A DNA stretch of 64,000 nucleotides, from positions 332,575-396,574 of the forward strand of contig JBBPII010000004.1 in assembly GCA_038040385.1 (NCBI GenBank), written 5' to 3'. Shown here piece by piece: positions 9,027-16,937 of the stretch. The translations under genes and the position numbers were made by a program. This stretch comes from Gilichinskyi gelida (GTDB taxonomy: Bacteria; Acidobacteriota; Thermoanaerobaculia; Gp7-AA8). The notes under the pieces were generated by a model. That model saw nothing but the letters and a program-made list of their open reading frames with translations, was not told the DNA's origin and did no database searches. Positions within the stretch are counted from its first letter, which is position 1; every line of letters begins with the position of its first letter.

Positions 9027-10400
9027 GTGTCCGTGATGGACCTCATAGAACCGGCCACCGGAGAGCGTCTGGCGTCGATCCCCAAGGGGACCGCCGAAGA
9101 TGCCGACCGCGCCGCGCGCGCCGCGGAGCGCGCCTTCGCCTCCGGGCCGTGGCGGTCGATGAACACGCGCGACCGCGGGCGGGTGCTCTTCCGCCTGGCG
9201 GGGCTCATTCGCGATCACGCCGAGGAGCTGGCGCGCGCGGAGACCCGAAACGTCGGCAAGCCGATCCGCGACGCGCGCGACGAAGTCGGTCTCGCCGCGA
9301 ACTGCTTCGAGTACTACGGCGGCGCGACGAACAAAGTGGGCGGGCAGACCATCCCCGGCGCCGCGCCGGGGGTGCTGATGACCTTCCGCGAGCCGGTCGG
9401 CGTCTGCGGGATCATCGTGCCGTGGAACTTCCCCCTTGCCATTGCCGCGTGGAAGACCGCTCCCGCGCTGGCCATGGGCAACACCGTGGTGCTCAAGCCG
9501 GCCGAGCAGACGCCGCTCACCGCGCTGCGCCTCGCCGAGCTGGCGCTCGAGGCTGGAGTGCCGGAGGGGGTGTTCACCGTCGTCACCGGGCCTGGATCGG
9601 TGGTCGGAGAGGCGCTCATCCGGCACCCATTAGTACGAAAAGTATCATTTACCGGATCGACGGAAGTCGGCGCGCGGGTGATGCAGCTCGCGGCGAACGA
9701 CATCAAGCGCGTGAGTCTCGAGCTCGGCGGCAAGTCCGCCATCATCGTCTTCGCCGACTCCGACTTCGATCGCGCCGTGGAATCTGCGACCTCGTCGTCG
9801 CTCGGGAACGCGGGGCAGGACTGCTGCGCCCGCAGCCGCGTACTGGTGGAGCGCTCGCTCTACGACCGCTTCGCCCCTGCGCTGGTCCGCGCGTTCGAGA
9901 AGGTGAAGGTCGGCGATCCGCTCGACGAGGCGACGGAGATGGGACCGCTGGTCACCGCCGCGCACTGCGCGCGCGTCAAGTCGTACGTCGACATCGGAAA
10001 GAGCGAAGGGGCGACGCTGGCCACCGGCGGCCGCGGCGAGGGCTGTTTTCTCGATCCGACCCTCTTCCTCGACGCGACGCCGGAGATGCGCATCGTGCGC
10101 GAGGAGATCTTCGGTCCGGTCGTGGCGGTGATGCCCTTCGACGACGAGGCCGACGCCATCCGCCTGGCCAACGACAGCGATTACGGCCTCTCCGGCTCGA
10201 TCTGGACGCGCGACATCGGCCGCGCCCTCCGCGTCGCGCGGGCCGTGCAGACCGGCAATCTCTCCATCAACTCCGGCAGCAGCGTGCACCTCGAGGCGCC
10301 GTTCGGAGGGGTGAAAAAAAGCGGGATCGGGCGGGAGTTGGGGATGGCGGCGTTGGATCATTACACGGAGTGGAAGACGGTGTATATCGATGTGAGGTAG
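9027..10400 (+). CDS. Aldehyde dehydrogenase (NAD(P)-dependent)
   Basis: A 457-residue cytosolic oxidoreductase converting an aldehyde to a carboxylate. The Rossmann region has PWNFPLAIAAWK and NTVVLKPAEQTP, then FTGSTEVG, the base Glu near 232 in LELGGKS, and the nucleophile Cys266 in GQDCC. The C-terminal EIFGPVV and FGGVKKSGIGRE motifs are complete. I chose GTG 9027 because GGAGG lies about 6 bases upstream. An ATG at 9036 is the alternative. The glutamine-synthetase-like and SDR genes that follow suggest catabolism of an amine or amino alcohol, with this enzyme oxidising a (gamma-glutamyl-)aminoaldehyde. The substrate is inferred. Confidence 0.9.
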   Translation: MSVMDLIEPATGERLASIPKGTAEDADRAARAAERAFASGPWRSMNTRDRGRVLFRLAGLIRDHAEELARAETRNVGKPIRDARDEVGLAANCFEYYGGATNKVGGQTIPGAAPGVLMTFREPVGVCGIIVPWNFPLAIAAWKTAPALAMGNTVVLKPAEQTPLTALRLAELALEAGVPEGVFTVVTGPGSVVGEALIRHPLVRKVSFTGSTEVGARVMQLAANDIKRVSLELGGKSAIIVFADSDFDRAVESATSSSLGNAGQDCCARSRVLVERSLYDRFAPALVRAFEKVKVGDPLDEATEMGPLVTAAHCARVKSYVDIGKSEGATLATGGRGEGCFLDPTLFLDATPEMRIVREEIFGPVVAVMPFDDEADAIRLANDSDYGLSGSIWTRDIGRALRVARAVQTGNLSINSGSSVHLEAPFGGVKKSGIGRELGMAALDHYTEWKTVYIDVR

Positions 10401-10477
10401 GGTTGCGAGGTTTCGCGGTTGCGGGGTTGCGCAGTCACACCCACCCCGCAACCTCGCAACCGCGAAACCTCGCAACC
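10401..10477. repeat. Hairpin with 8-base tandem units in its arms (H1)
   Basis: Left arm (10401-10431) reads as units GGTTGCGA GGTTTCGC GGTTGCGG GGTTGCG. The right arm (10443-10477) is its reverse complement with one extra 8-base unit. It fills the gap between the aldehyde dehydrogenase stop and the next ATG, so it will form a strong RNA hairpin inside the operon transcript. Confidence 0.85.
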
Positions 10478-10482
10478 ACACC

Positions 10483-11859
10483 ATGCAGAGCCGAATCGAC
10501 ACGGACGAGCTCAAACGCCTGGTCGCCGACGACGAGATCGACACGATCATCGCCGCGTTTCCCGACATGTACGGGCGGCTGGTCGGGAAGCGCATCGTCG
10601 GACGGTTCTTCGTCGACGAGGTGATGACGCACGGGATGCACGCCTGCGACTATCTGCTCGCCTGCGACATGGAGATGACGCCCGTGCCCGGCTACGCCTT
10701 CACCAGTTGGGCGAAGGGGTACGGCGACTTCCGCCCCATCCCCGACTTCAACACTCTGCGCGTCGCGTCGTGGCTGCCGAAGACGGCGCTGGTAATCTGC
10801 GACGTCTACCACGACACCCGCCACGAGCTGGTGCCGCTCGCGCCGCGCAGCATTCTCCGCCGCCAGCTCGCGCGCGCCGAGGAGCGCGGCTTCACGGCCA
10901 TGGCGGCGTCGGAGCTCGAGCTGTACGTCTTCAAGGACTCCTACGACCGCGTGGCCGAGAAGGGCTTCATCAACCTGGCGACCATCGGTCGGGTCATCGA
11001 GGACTACCACATTCTGCAAGGGACGAAAGAGGAGCCGCTGATCGGTGCCATCCGCGCGCACCTGGAGCGCTCCGGCGTGCCGGTCGAGTCGTCGAAAGGC
11101 GAATGGGGGCCGGGGCAGCAGGAGATCGGCCTCCGCTACGCCGAGGCGTTGGAGATGGCCGACCGTCACGTGATCTACAAGCACGCGGCGAAGGAGATCG
11201 CCTGGCAGCAGGGGCTGGCCGTCACGTTCATGGCCAAGTGGAACGAGCAGTTCGCCGGCTCGAGCTGCCACATCCACATGAGCCTGTGGGACGCCAAGGG
11301 GAAGAAGGCCATGTTCGACGGCGACGAGCAGCTCGGCGCCATCAAGTGCTCCACCACCTTCCGCTACTTCCTCGGCGGATGGATCAAGCACCTCCGCGAG
11401 CTCTTCGCGTTCTACGCGCCGTACCCGGCGTCGTACAAACGCTACGTCGCCGGCTCGTTCGCGCCGACGGGCATCGCCTGGAGCTACGACAACCGCACCG
11501 CCGGATTCCGCATCGTGGGGCACGGCTCGTCGCTGCGCATCGAATGCCGCGCGCCGGGCGCCGACGCCAATCCCTACCTCGCCTTCGCCGCCGCCATCGC
11601 CGCGGGACTCGACGGCATCGAGAATCGCATCGAGCCGCCGCCGGCCTTCGAGGGCGACGTCTACGGCGCGCAAGACCTGCCGCAGGTGCCGCAGTCGCTC
11701 AACGAGGCCATCCACGCCCTCGGCGAGAGCCCGTGGGCCCGCGCGGCGTTCGGCGAAGACGTGATCGACCACTACCTCCACTTCTTCCGCACCGAGCAGC
11801 GGAAGTTCGATTCTGCGGTCACGGATTGGGAGCGACGGCGATATTTCGAAATGGCGTAA
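10483..11859 (+). CDS. Glutamine synthetase family protein (PuuA-like)
   Basis: A 458-residue ATP-dependent ligase of the glutamine synthetase fold. The catalytic domain has ASELELYVF (metal-binding Glu residues), GPGQQEIGLRYAEALEMAD, the SSCHIHMSLWD region binding ATP and glutamate, and RIECRAPGADANPYLAFAA. It lacks the length and regulatory tail of nitrogen-assimilating GlnA. Together with an aldehyde dehydrogenase upstream and an SDR gene 5 bases downstream, it resembles gamma-glutamyl-polyamine or gamma-glutamyl-amine synthetases that protect an amine before oxidation. The substrate is inferred. Confidence 0.88.
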   Translation: MQSRIDTDELKRLVADDEIDTIIAAFPDMYGRLVGKRIVGRFFVDEVMTHGMHACDYLLACDMEMTPVPGYAFTSWAKGYGDFRPIPDFNTLRVASWLPKTALVICDVYHDTRHELVPLAPRSILRRQLARAEERGFTAMAASELELYVFKDSYDRVAEKGFINLATIGRVIEDYHILQGTKEEPLIGAIRAHLERSGVPVESSKGEWGPGQQEIGLRYAEALEMADRHVIYKHAAKEIAWQQGLAVTFMAKWNEQFAGSSCHIHMSLWDAKGKKAMFDGDEQLGAIKCSTTFRYFLGGWIKHLRELFAFYAPYPASYKRYVAGSFAPTGIAWSYDNRTAGFRIVGHGSSLRIECRAPGADANPYLAFAAAIAAGLDGIENRIEPPPAFEGDVYGAQDLPQVPQSLNEAIHALGESPWARAAFGEDVIDHYLHFFRTEQRKFDSAVTDWERRRYFEMA

Positions 11860-11864
11860 GGACG

Positions 11865-12638
11865 ATGCGACTAAACGACAAAGTAGCCCTCATCACCGGC
11901 GGCGGCTCCGGCATCGGCAAAGCGAGCTGCCTCCTTTTCGCCCGCGAAGGCGCGAAGGTCGTCGTCGTCGATCTGAAGAAAGAGACCGCCGAGGCGACGG
12001 CGAAGGAGATCCGCGACGCGGGCGGCGACGCGCGTGCATTCGCGGCCGACGTCTCCAAACCGAAGGACGCCGAGGGGATGGTGCGCTTCGCGGAGGAGAG
12101 CTATGGGCGGCTGAACGTCGTGTTCAACAACGCCGGCATCTTTCACAACGACGACAACTCGGTCACCAACACGGCCGAGGACATCTGGGACCTGGTCATC
12201 GACGTCAATCTCAAGGGCGTGTTCCTAGGATGCCAGTACGCCATCCCCGCCCTGCAGCGCGCCGGCGGCGGCTCGATCATCAACACCGCCTCCTTCGTGG
12301 CCATCCTCGGCGCGGCGGTGCCGCAGATCGCCTATACCGCCAGCAAAGGCGGCGTTCTGGCGATGACGCGCGAGATCGCCGTGGAGTTCGCGCGGCAGAA
12401 CATCCGCGCCAACGCGCTCTGCCCCGGGCCGGTGGAGACGCCGCTGCTCGCCGAGCTGCTCGCCGATCCGGCGCGCCGACAGCGGCGGCTGGTGCACATC
12501 CCGCCCGGCCGCTTCGCGCGCCCCGAGGAGATCGCCAACGCCGCGCTCTTCCTGGCCAGCGACGAATCGTCGTACGTCAACGGCTCGACGTTCCTCGTCG
12601 ACGGCGGCATCACCGCGGCGTACATCACGCCGGAGTGA
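11865..12638 (+). CDS. Short-chain dehydrogenase/reductase
   Basis: A 257-residue classical SDR. TGGGSGIG (11-18) binds the dinucleotide, NNAG is at 88-91, and the catalytic triad is Ser143, Tyr157 and Lys161 (YTASK). Asp36 after the second strand suggests NAD preference. The ATG at 11865 is 5 bases after the glutamine-synthetase-like stop, with AAGGA before it. It is the third gene of the operon. Its last 112 bases occur again, unchanged, at 15171-15282. Confidence 0.9.
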   Translation: MRLNDKVALITGGGSGIGKASCLLFAREGAKVVVVDLKKETAEATAKEIRDAGGDARAFAADVSKPKDAEGMVRFAEESYGRLNVVFNNAGIFHNDDNSVTNTAEDIWDLVIDVNLKGVFLGCQYAIPALQRAGGGSIINTASFVAILGAAVPQIAYTASKGGVLAMTREIAVEFARQNIRANALCPGPVETPLLAELLADPARRQRRLVHIPPGRFARPEEIANAALFLASDESSYVNGSTFLVDGGITAAYITPE

Positions 12639-12639
12639 T
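12528..12639 (+). repeat. 112-bp direct repeat, copy 1 (SDR 3' end)
   Basis: The end of the SDR gene with its stop is identical over 112 bases to 15171-15282. The two copies bracket the secreted repeat-protein gene, 2643 bases apart start to start. Confidence 0.95.
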
Positions 12640-12713
12640 TCGGCGCACCAGGCCAAATCTGGGAACGAAACGAAACTGCCTCCCGGCGCACTACTAAGCG
12701 GGGGTCGCTTCAA

Positions 12714-15023
12714 ATGAAACGGTTCGTCATGACCATTGCAGCTCTTTCTTTGGCCGCAACGCTGGCCAACGCGCAGACGCCGACGGCCACTCCCGTTGCG
12801 GGAAACCCAGACTGGTCTCGTACGGGCAACAGCACGCCGCCGAGCAACGTGATCGGGACGTTTTTCTCATCGCCAATGTACTTCTACACGGATGGTCTGT
12901 TGCGGATGCGAATCAACAGCAATTTGACCAGTACCGTGAACACATTCACCAGGCCACGCAACGGCTACGTCGGCATCGGGGAAAACATCGGCCAACTCTG
13001 GTCGATCGTGAACCCGGGGCCGTTTTCGCTACTGCACCTGAACGGCCCGAACGGTGGGCAGCAATTTGGCTACCGACCGTGGATGCAAACCGGCATCAGT
13101 CTTACGTCGAACGATGACTTTGCATACATCGGTCACAAGCAGAACACGCCCCCCGGCGGAAACGTCCTCGACATCACCGATCTGGTCATCGCGTGGGGCG
13201 ACAACGCCACTGCCGGCGTGGGACCCGACATGATGAAGTTCGTCTTCACCTCCGGCAACGGTTCGTCGGGCAACGACCTCATCGGCGACAGTCTCGACGG
13301 CCGCGAGATCATGCGCCTCACCGGATGGGGCAACGTCGGCATCGGGCCTCGCTTCAACAACACACCCGCCGGTCAACCACAGTCGCAGTTGCACATCAAC
13401 TCCGAGAACAACGCCAACGCGACCCTGCAGCTCACCGTGCAGAACCTGGGACAAACCGCCGCCGACGGACTGCGCCTCAGCGTAGACAACGTCACGGGCA
13501 ACGCGCGCATCGATCAACAGGAGCGCGCGAATCTCCTCTTCTTCACCAACACGTCGTCGACGGGCGGCGAACGGATGCGCATCACCAGCGTGGCCACACC
13601 GGGCACGATCAATCCTGGGGCCTTCACTCTCGACGAGACGCGCGTGGCAATCAGTCACCGGCCCGGCCAGTTGACACAGCCGCTCTCCCTCCTGCACATC
13701 GGCGAGAACACCGGGCCGTTTCAGGACGGATGGCGCCGGTGGATGGACGTGGGGACGCTCGCCAGTCAGGGCTCAGACCACATTTTCGTCGGACTCAAAC
13801 AGCGCCTGCCGATCAACCCGCTGATCCCCGATCGCTTCGATGCCGTGATCGCTTGGGGCGACAATCCGGCGAATCCTTCGGCCCCGCTCACCGGTCCCGA
13901 CTACCTCCGTTTCATCTTCACGTCGACCACGGCAAGCGGGTTTGATCCCCTTGCCGCGTCGTTGGACGGCCACGAGGTCATGCGCATCACGCCGGGAGGT
14001 CAGGTCGGCATCGGTGATTACGACGTCACCAATCCCTGCCCCGGACTGAGTTGCATCGGTGCCCGGCTGGACATCGACGGCGACTTGCGTATCCGGACCC
14101 TCAACAAGAACAACAACCTGACCCAAGTGCTCGTCGCTGACCCGAACGATCGCAATCGCGTTCTATGGAGGGACGCCACCACTCTGAGCTCTGCTATCGT
14201 CGGAGACCCTGCTGAGGACTGGGTACGCGCCGGCGGGAACATGGTTCCTTTCGTTCTGGCGGACAACGTGGGCGTCGGCACATCAAGTCCGTTGGCGCGA
14301 TTGCACGTCGTGCAGAACGTGGCGGCGCCGACCGGCGACCAGTTCGCTCTGAGAGTGCAGAACTCATCCACGGTCTCGAACGGCCACAGGATTGGACTCG
14401 AGGTACAGAACAGCGGTCCGATGGGCGGTCCCAGAGACGACGTCGGAATCTGGGTGAGGACTGTGAATGGGAATCCGAACCCTCACGCAAACATGGCGGC
14501 GGTCCTCGACGGCAACGTCGTCATCGGAAGTCTGTCGGTCGGTAATCAGGAGATCGGCACTCAGGGACGCTACGTCCTTTCCATGCGGGACGGTTCTGCG
14601 CCGATCACTCCGTTGAGCGCCTATCAGGGTATTCAGCTTTGGTCGCAGGGGGGAGAACTGCGAGTGAGGGACAGCTCCATGAACATCACCACGCTGTCTC
14701 CCCACAACTTCAGCCTGTTCGCGCGCAGCGAGCCGATGGCGTGGAGCTACTACGGCGAGAATCGCGAGTTGAACAAGAAGATCGGCGTGGACATGTTGCG
14801 GGTGATTCGGGTGGTCGAGCGGATGTCCGGGGAGACGCTTGCCCATATTCAGGACATCGACGACGGTTCTTCGCGCGACGATGCCGGCTTCGTGCGCGAC
14901 TCGTCCTCCGGCCTGATCGGCGAACTTCGCGCTGAGTTGACGATCGCGAACGAGAGAATCTCGGCACTGGAAGCCCAGATCGCCGAGGTGAGAGCGATGC
15001 TGGCGAAGGTTGCAGGGCAGTAG
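12714..15023 (+). CDS. Large secreted repeat protein
   Basis: A 769-residue exported protein with a signal peptide (MKRFVMTIAALSLAATLANA). The body holds two long related units, each with FSLLHLNG/LSLLHIGEN, WGDN...GPD, F(V/I)FTS, SLDG and a VGIG motif, resembling the beta-helical repeats of phage tail fibres and bacterial surface proteins. A C-terminal helix (ERISALEAQIAEVRAMLAK) is a likely trimeric coiled coil. Codon use is visibly lower in GC than its neighbours and it is bracketed by direct repeats of the SDR 3' end, so horizontal acquisition is likely. Function unknown. An adhesin or structural surface fibre is the best guess. Confidence 0.75.
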   Translation: MKRFVMTIAALSLAATLANAQTPTATPVAGNPDWSRTGNSTPPSNVIGTFFSSPMYFYTDGLLRMRINSNLTSTVNTFTRPRNGYVGIGENIGQLWSIVNPGPFSLLHLNGPNGGQQFGYRPWMQTGISLTSNDDFAYIGHKQNTPPGGNVLDITDLVIAWGDNATAGVGPDMMKFVFTSGNGSSGNDLIGDSLDGREIMRLTGWGNVGIGPRFNNTPAGQPQSQLHINSENNANATLQLTVQNLGQTAADGLRLSVDNVTGNARIDQQERANLLFFTNTSSTGGERMRITSVATPGTINPGAFTLDETRVAISHRPGQLTQPLSLLHIGENTGPFQDGWRRWMDVGTLASQGSDHIFVGLKQRLPINPLIPDRFDAVIAWGDNPANPSAPLTGPDYLRFIFTSTTASGFDPLAASLDGHEVMRITPGGQVGIGDYDVTNPCPGLSCIGARLDIDGDLRIRTLNKNNNLTQVLVADPNDRNRVLWRDATTLSSAIVGDPAEDWVRAGGNMVPFVLADNVGVGTSSPLARLHVVQNVAAPTGDQFALRVQNSSTVSNGHRIGLEVQNSGPMGGPRDDVGIWVRTVNGNPNPHANMAAVLDGNVVIGSLSVGNQEIGTQGRYVLSMRDGSAPITPLSAYQGIQLWSQGGELRVRDSSMNITTLSPHNFSLFARSEPMAWSYYGENRELNKKIGVDMLRVIRVVERMSGETLAHIQDIDDGSSRDDAGFVRDSSSGLIGELRAELTIANERISALEAQIAEVRAMLAKVAGQ

Positions 15024-15078
15024 AGACGGGCGTCAGGACGGGCCGGCGATGCCATCGCCGGCCGCCGTCTGCGTAACC

Positions 15079-15168
15079 GCGCGGCGTACATCACGCCGGA
15101 GTGATTAGTGCCCGTGGCTGGGGCACGAATCGCCGCAGAAATACCAGTGCCCGTCTTTCGCCGCCAGC
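15079..15168. pseudogene. Diverged copy of the SDR/hydrolase 3' junction
   Basis: A 27-base match to the SDR end (to 15105) is followed by a minus-strand remnant of the downstream hydrolase tail. That tail reads KDGHWYFCGDSCPSHGH and a stop, against KDGHWYFCGQTCPIH in the intact gene at 15282. It shows that the junction between these two convergent genes was duplicated before the 112-base copy arose. No functional product is expected. Confidence 0.75.
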
Positions 15169-15170
15169 CT

Positions 15171-15282
15171 GAGATCGCCAACGCCGCGCTCTTCCTGGCC
15201 AGCGACGAATCGTCGTACGTCAACGGCTCGACGTTCCTCGTCGACGGCGGCATCACCGCGGCGTACATCACGCCGGAGTGAT
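15171..15282 (+). repeat. 112-bp direct repeat, copy 2 (SDR 3' end remnant)
   Basis: Identical to 12528-12639, including the SDR stop codon, but with no SDR gene in front of it. It touches the stop of the hydrolase gene at 15282. The 15024-15281 interval otherwise holds only these duplicated ends. Confidence 0.95.
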
Positions 15283-16556
15283 CAGTGAATCGGGCAGGTC
15301 TGGCCGCAGAAGTACCAGTGCCCGTCTTTCGCGGCGATCCAGGCCCGCTTCGCCGCCTCCCACTCCTGCGTAATCAGCGCGCGCATTTCCAGCAGCGAGA
15401 ACGGATCCTCGGCGAAGCAGGAGTGCGCGAGGAACTCGCAGTTGAGCGCCGTGGCGTCGATGACATCGATGCCGGCGAGCGCGCGCACCTGACCTTCGAT
15501 GAGACCGACCCGCGGACCGTTGACCTGGCGTGACAGCAGTAACGCCCTGTCCTTGCTCGAGGCGTAGAGCGTCACGTGCGGCCGGGGCGAGTCGGGCGAC
15601 TCGCGCAACGCCTGCGCCAGCACCATCACCTCTTCCTCGCCGAGGTCGGCGGCCGCGAGCACGACCTCGTGCAGCTTCGGCGTGAGCGCCGGGATGGGAC
15701 GCGGCCTGCCGTTCTCGCTGAGCGCGTTCTGGAAAACGTAATTGCCCATGCTGTGGACGATGACGTGGACTTCGTCCGCGCCGCTCTGCGTGGCGAGGAG
15801 ATTGAGGAAAATACGGAGGTAAACCGCCGACTCCCGCGCCCGCGCGCGGTCGTTGCGATACGCGACGACGCCGGTCACGCCTCCTTTCGCCGGCCAACTG
15901 AAGAGGATCGGCGCGCCGTCGAAGCCGAGGTCGAACGTCAACTCCGCGGCGCGTAGCGCGGCTTCTTTGAACGTGTTGTTGAAGCCGTGGATGAAGACGA
16001 AGACCTCGCGGCGACGTGATGCGGCGACCTTCCGCTGGATCGACGCGAAGTAGACGTCGCGCGAGAGCGGACGCACCTCCTTGAGCACCATGTCTTTATT
16101 TGGATTCGGGGCGAAGATGATATCGATGATGGGCGACTCGACCTTGCCGCACTTGTGCGTCGGCGGAATGGTGACGTGCAGCGTCCCGAATTCGAGTGCG
16201 CGCGCGTTGTCGTAGCCGTAGAAGGTCTCCGCCCGCGTGGAGCCGCTGCGGCCGCGATTCGTCGCGTAATAGAGCGTGACCGGCTGGATCGTTCCAAGCG
16301 GTTTCTGGCAAGGCAGCTCGTGATCCGGAGCCATGGCGGCGGTCGGCGCCGCCTCGACACGCGTAGGTGACACGTCGCGCGGTACCCCGCGTGGTGGCGA
16401 CGGAGCAGGAATGGGAACCGGCGGGGGCGGCGGTGGCGGAGCCGCTTCCACCGGCGGACCTCCGGAGGGCGGCGACGGAGCGCCAACGGTCTGGCATCCG
16501 GCGAATGCGATCAACGCGACGAGCGCGCACGCCCACAGCAGTGTTACCCTCGGCAT
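15282..16556 (-). CDS. DUF900-type alpha/beta hydrolase lipoprotein
   Basis: About 424 residues. The N-terminus (MPRVTLLWACALVALIAFAGC) is a lipoprotein signal with the lipidated Cys in FAGC, then a Pro-rich linker, then an alpha/beta hydrolase domain. That domain has FVFIHGFNNTF, FDGAPILFSWPAKG and the nucleophile elbow VHSMGN. GGAGG lies 5 bases before the ATG at 16556; the adjacent ATG at 16559 would leave only 2. It is likely an envelope-anchored esterase or lipase, substrate unknown. The C-terminus carries a CGQTC motif. Confidence 0.82.
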   Translation of the reverse strand: MPRVTLLWACALVALIAFAGCQTVGAPSPPSGGPPVEAAPPPPPPPVPIPAPSPPRGVPRDVSPTRVEAAPTAAMAPDHELPCQKPLGTIQPVTLYYATNRGRSGSTRAETFYGYDNARALEFGTLHVTIPPTHKCGKVESPIIDIIFAPNPNKDMVLKEVRPLSRDVYFASIQRKVAASRRREVFVFIHGFNNTFKEAALRAAELTFDLGFDGAPILFSWPAKGGVTGVVAYRNDRARARESAVYLRIFLNLLATQSGADEVHVIVHSMGNYVFQNALSENGRPRPIPALTPKLHEVVLAAADLGEEEVMVLAQALRESPDSPRPHVTLYASSKDRALLLSRQVNGPRVGLIEGQVRALAGIDVIDATALNCEFLAHSCFAEDPFSLLEMRALITQEWEAAKRAWIAAKDGHWYFCGQTCPIH

Positions 16557-16795
16557 CATGTCCTCCGATCCCCGCTCGCACGCGCGCGCCGCCGTCCTCG
16601 CCACCACGCTCAGCTTCGACCCGCGGCCGCTCGACCCCTTCCTGCTCCTTCGCGTTCCCGCCATCGTGCGGTATGTCACATCGAGTACCGAATCGGCGCC
16701 GGCGCAGACGCGATCCCATTCAGCACCTCGATGTTGTGCATCACGTCGCGGCTCTCGCGCAACGCGACCACGGCGACGAACGTCAGTCTAGCAGC

Positions 16796-16859
16796 GGAAC
16801 GCCGGCGTCTCGCCGGCTGGCCGGGCGCCGTCTCGGCGCCCAACGGGCGGCGGCGTTCC
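16796..16859. repeat. Composite palindrome, GGAACGCC/GGAGCGCC class (G1)
   Basis: Outer arms GGAACGCC and GGCGTTCC enclose GCCGGCG-tct-CGCCGGC and GGGCGCCG-tct-CGGCGCCC. It has the same plan as the elements at 23373-23473 and 44839-44887. Confidence 0.75.
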
Positions 16860-16896
16860 TATCGCGCCGCGCGGATCTCGATCGAGCCGTTGGTGG
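16859..16896 (-). pseudogene. Remnant of a DUF4097 gene 3' end
   Basis: The minus strand reads TTNGSIEIRAAR followed by TAG. The end of the intact DUF4097 gene at 20290 reads TTNGSIEILAAR then TAG. The 35-base match has 4 mismatches. The two copies bracket the restriction-modification gene in direct orientation. Confidence 0.65.
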
Positions 16897-16937
16897 TGGC
16901 GCACGAGTTCAACGATACTTCCGTACACTCATACGAC

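Larger units (their letters stand above)
16557..16937. other. Gene-poor interval with remnants
   Basis: About 380 bases between the hydrolase start and the restriction-modification gene. It holds a short minus-strand open stretch ending at 16676 (RESRDVMHNIEVLNGIASA, possibly a broken gene end), a composite palindrome (16796-16859) and a fragment of a DUF4097 gene end (16859-16896). I see no intact gene. Confidence 0.6.

Noticed and set aside
10435..11781. Long minus-strand open frame opposite the glutamine-synthetase-like gene
   Set aside because: High-GC antisense shadow. The plus-strand product has complete family motifs and the antisense product has none.
16558..16791. Plus-strand open frame of about 78 codons beginning with ATG next to the hydrolase start
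   Set aside because: Its ATG overlaps the start region of the hydrolase gene on the other strand, it has no ribosome site, and its product is Arg/Ser-rich with no family resemblance.
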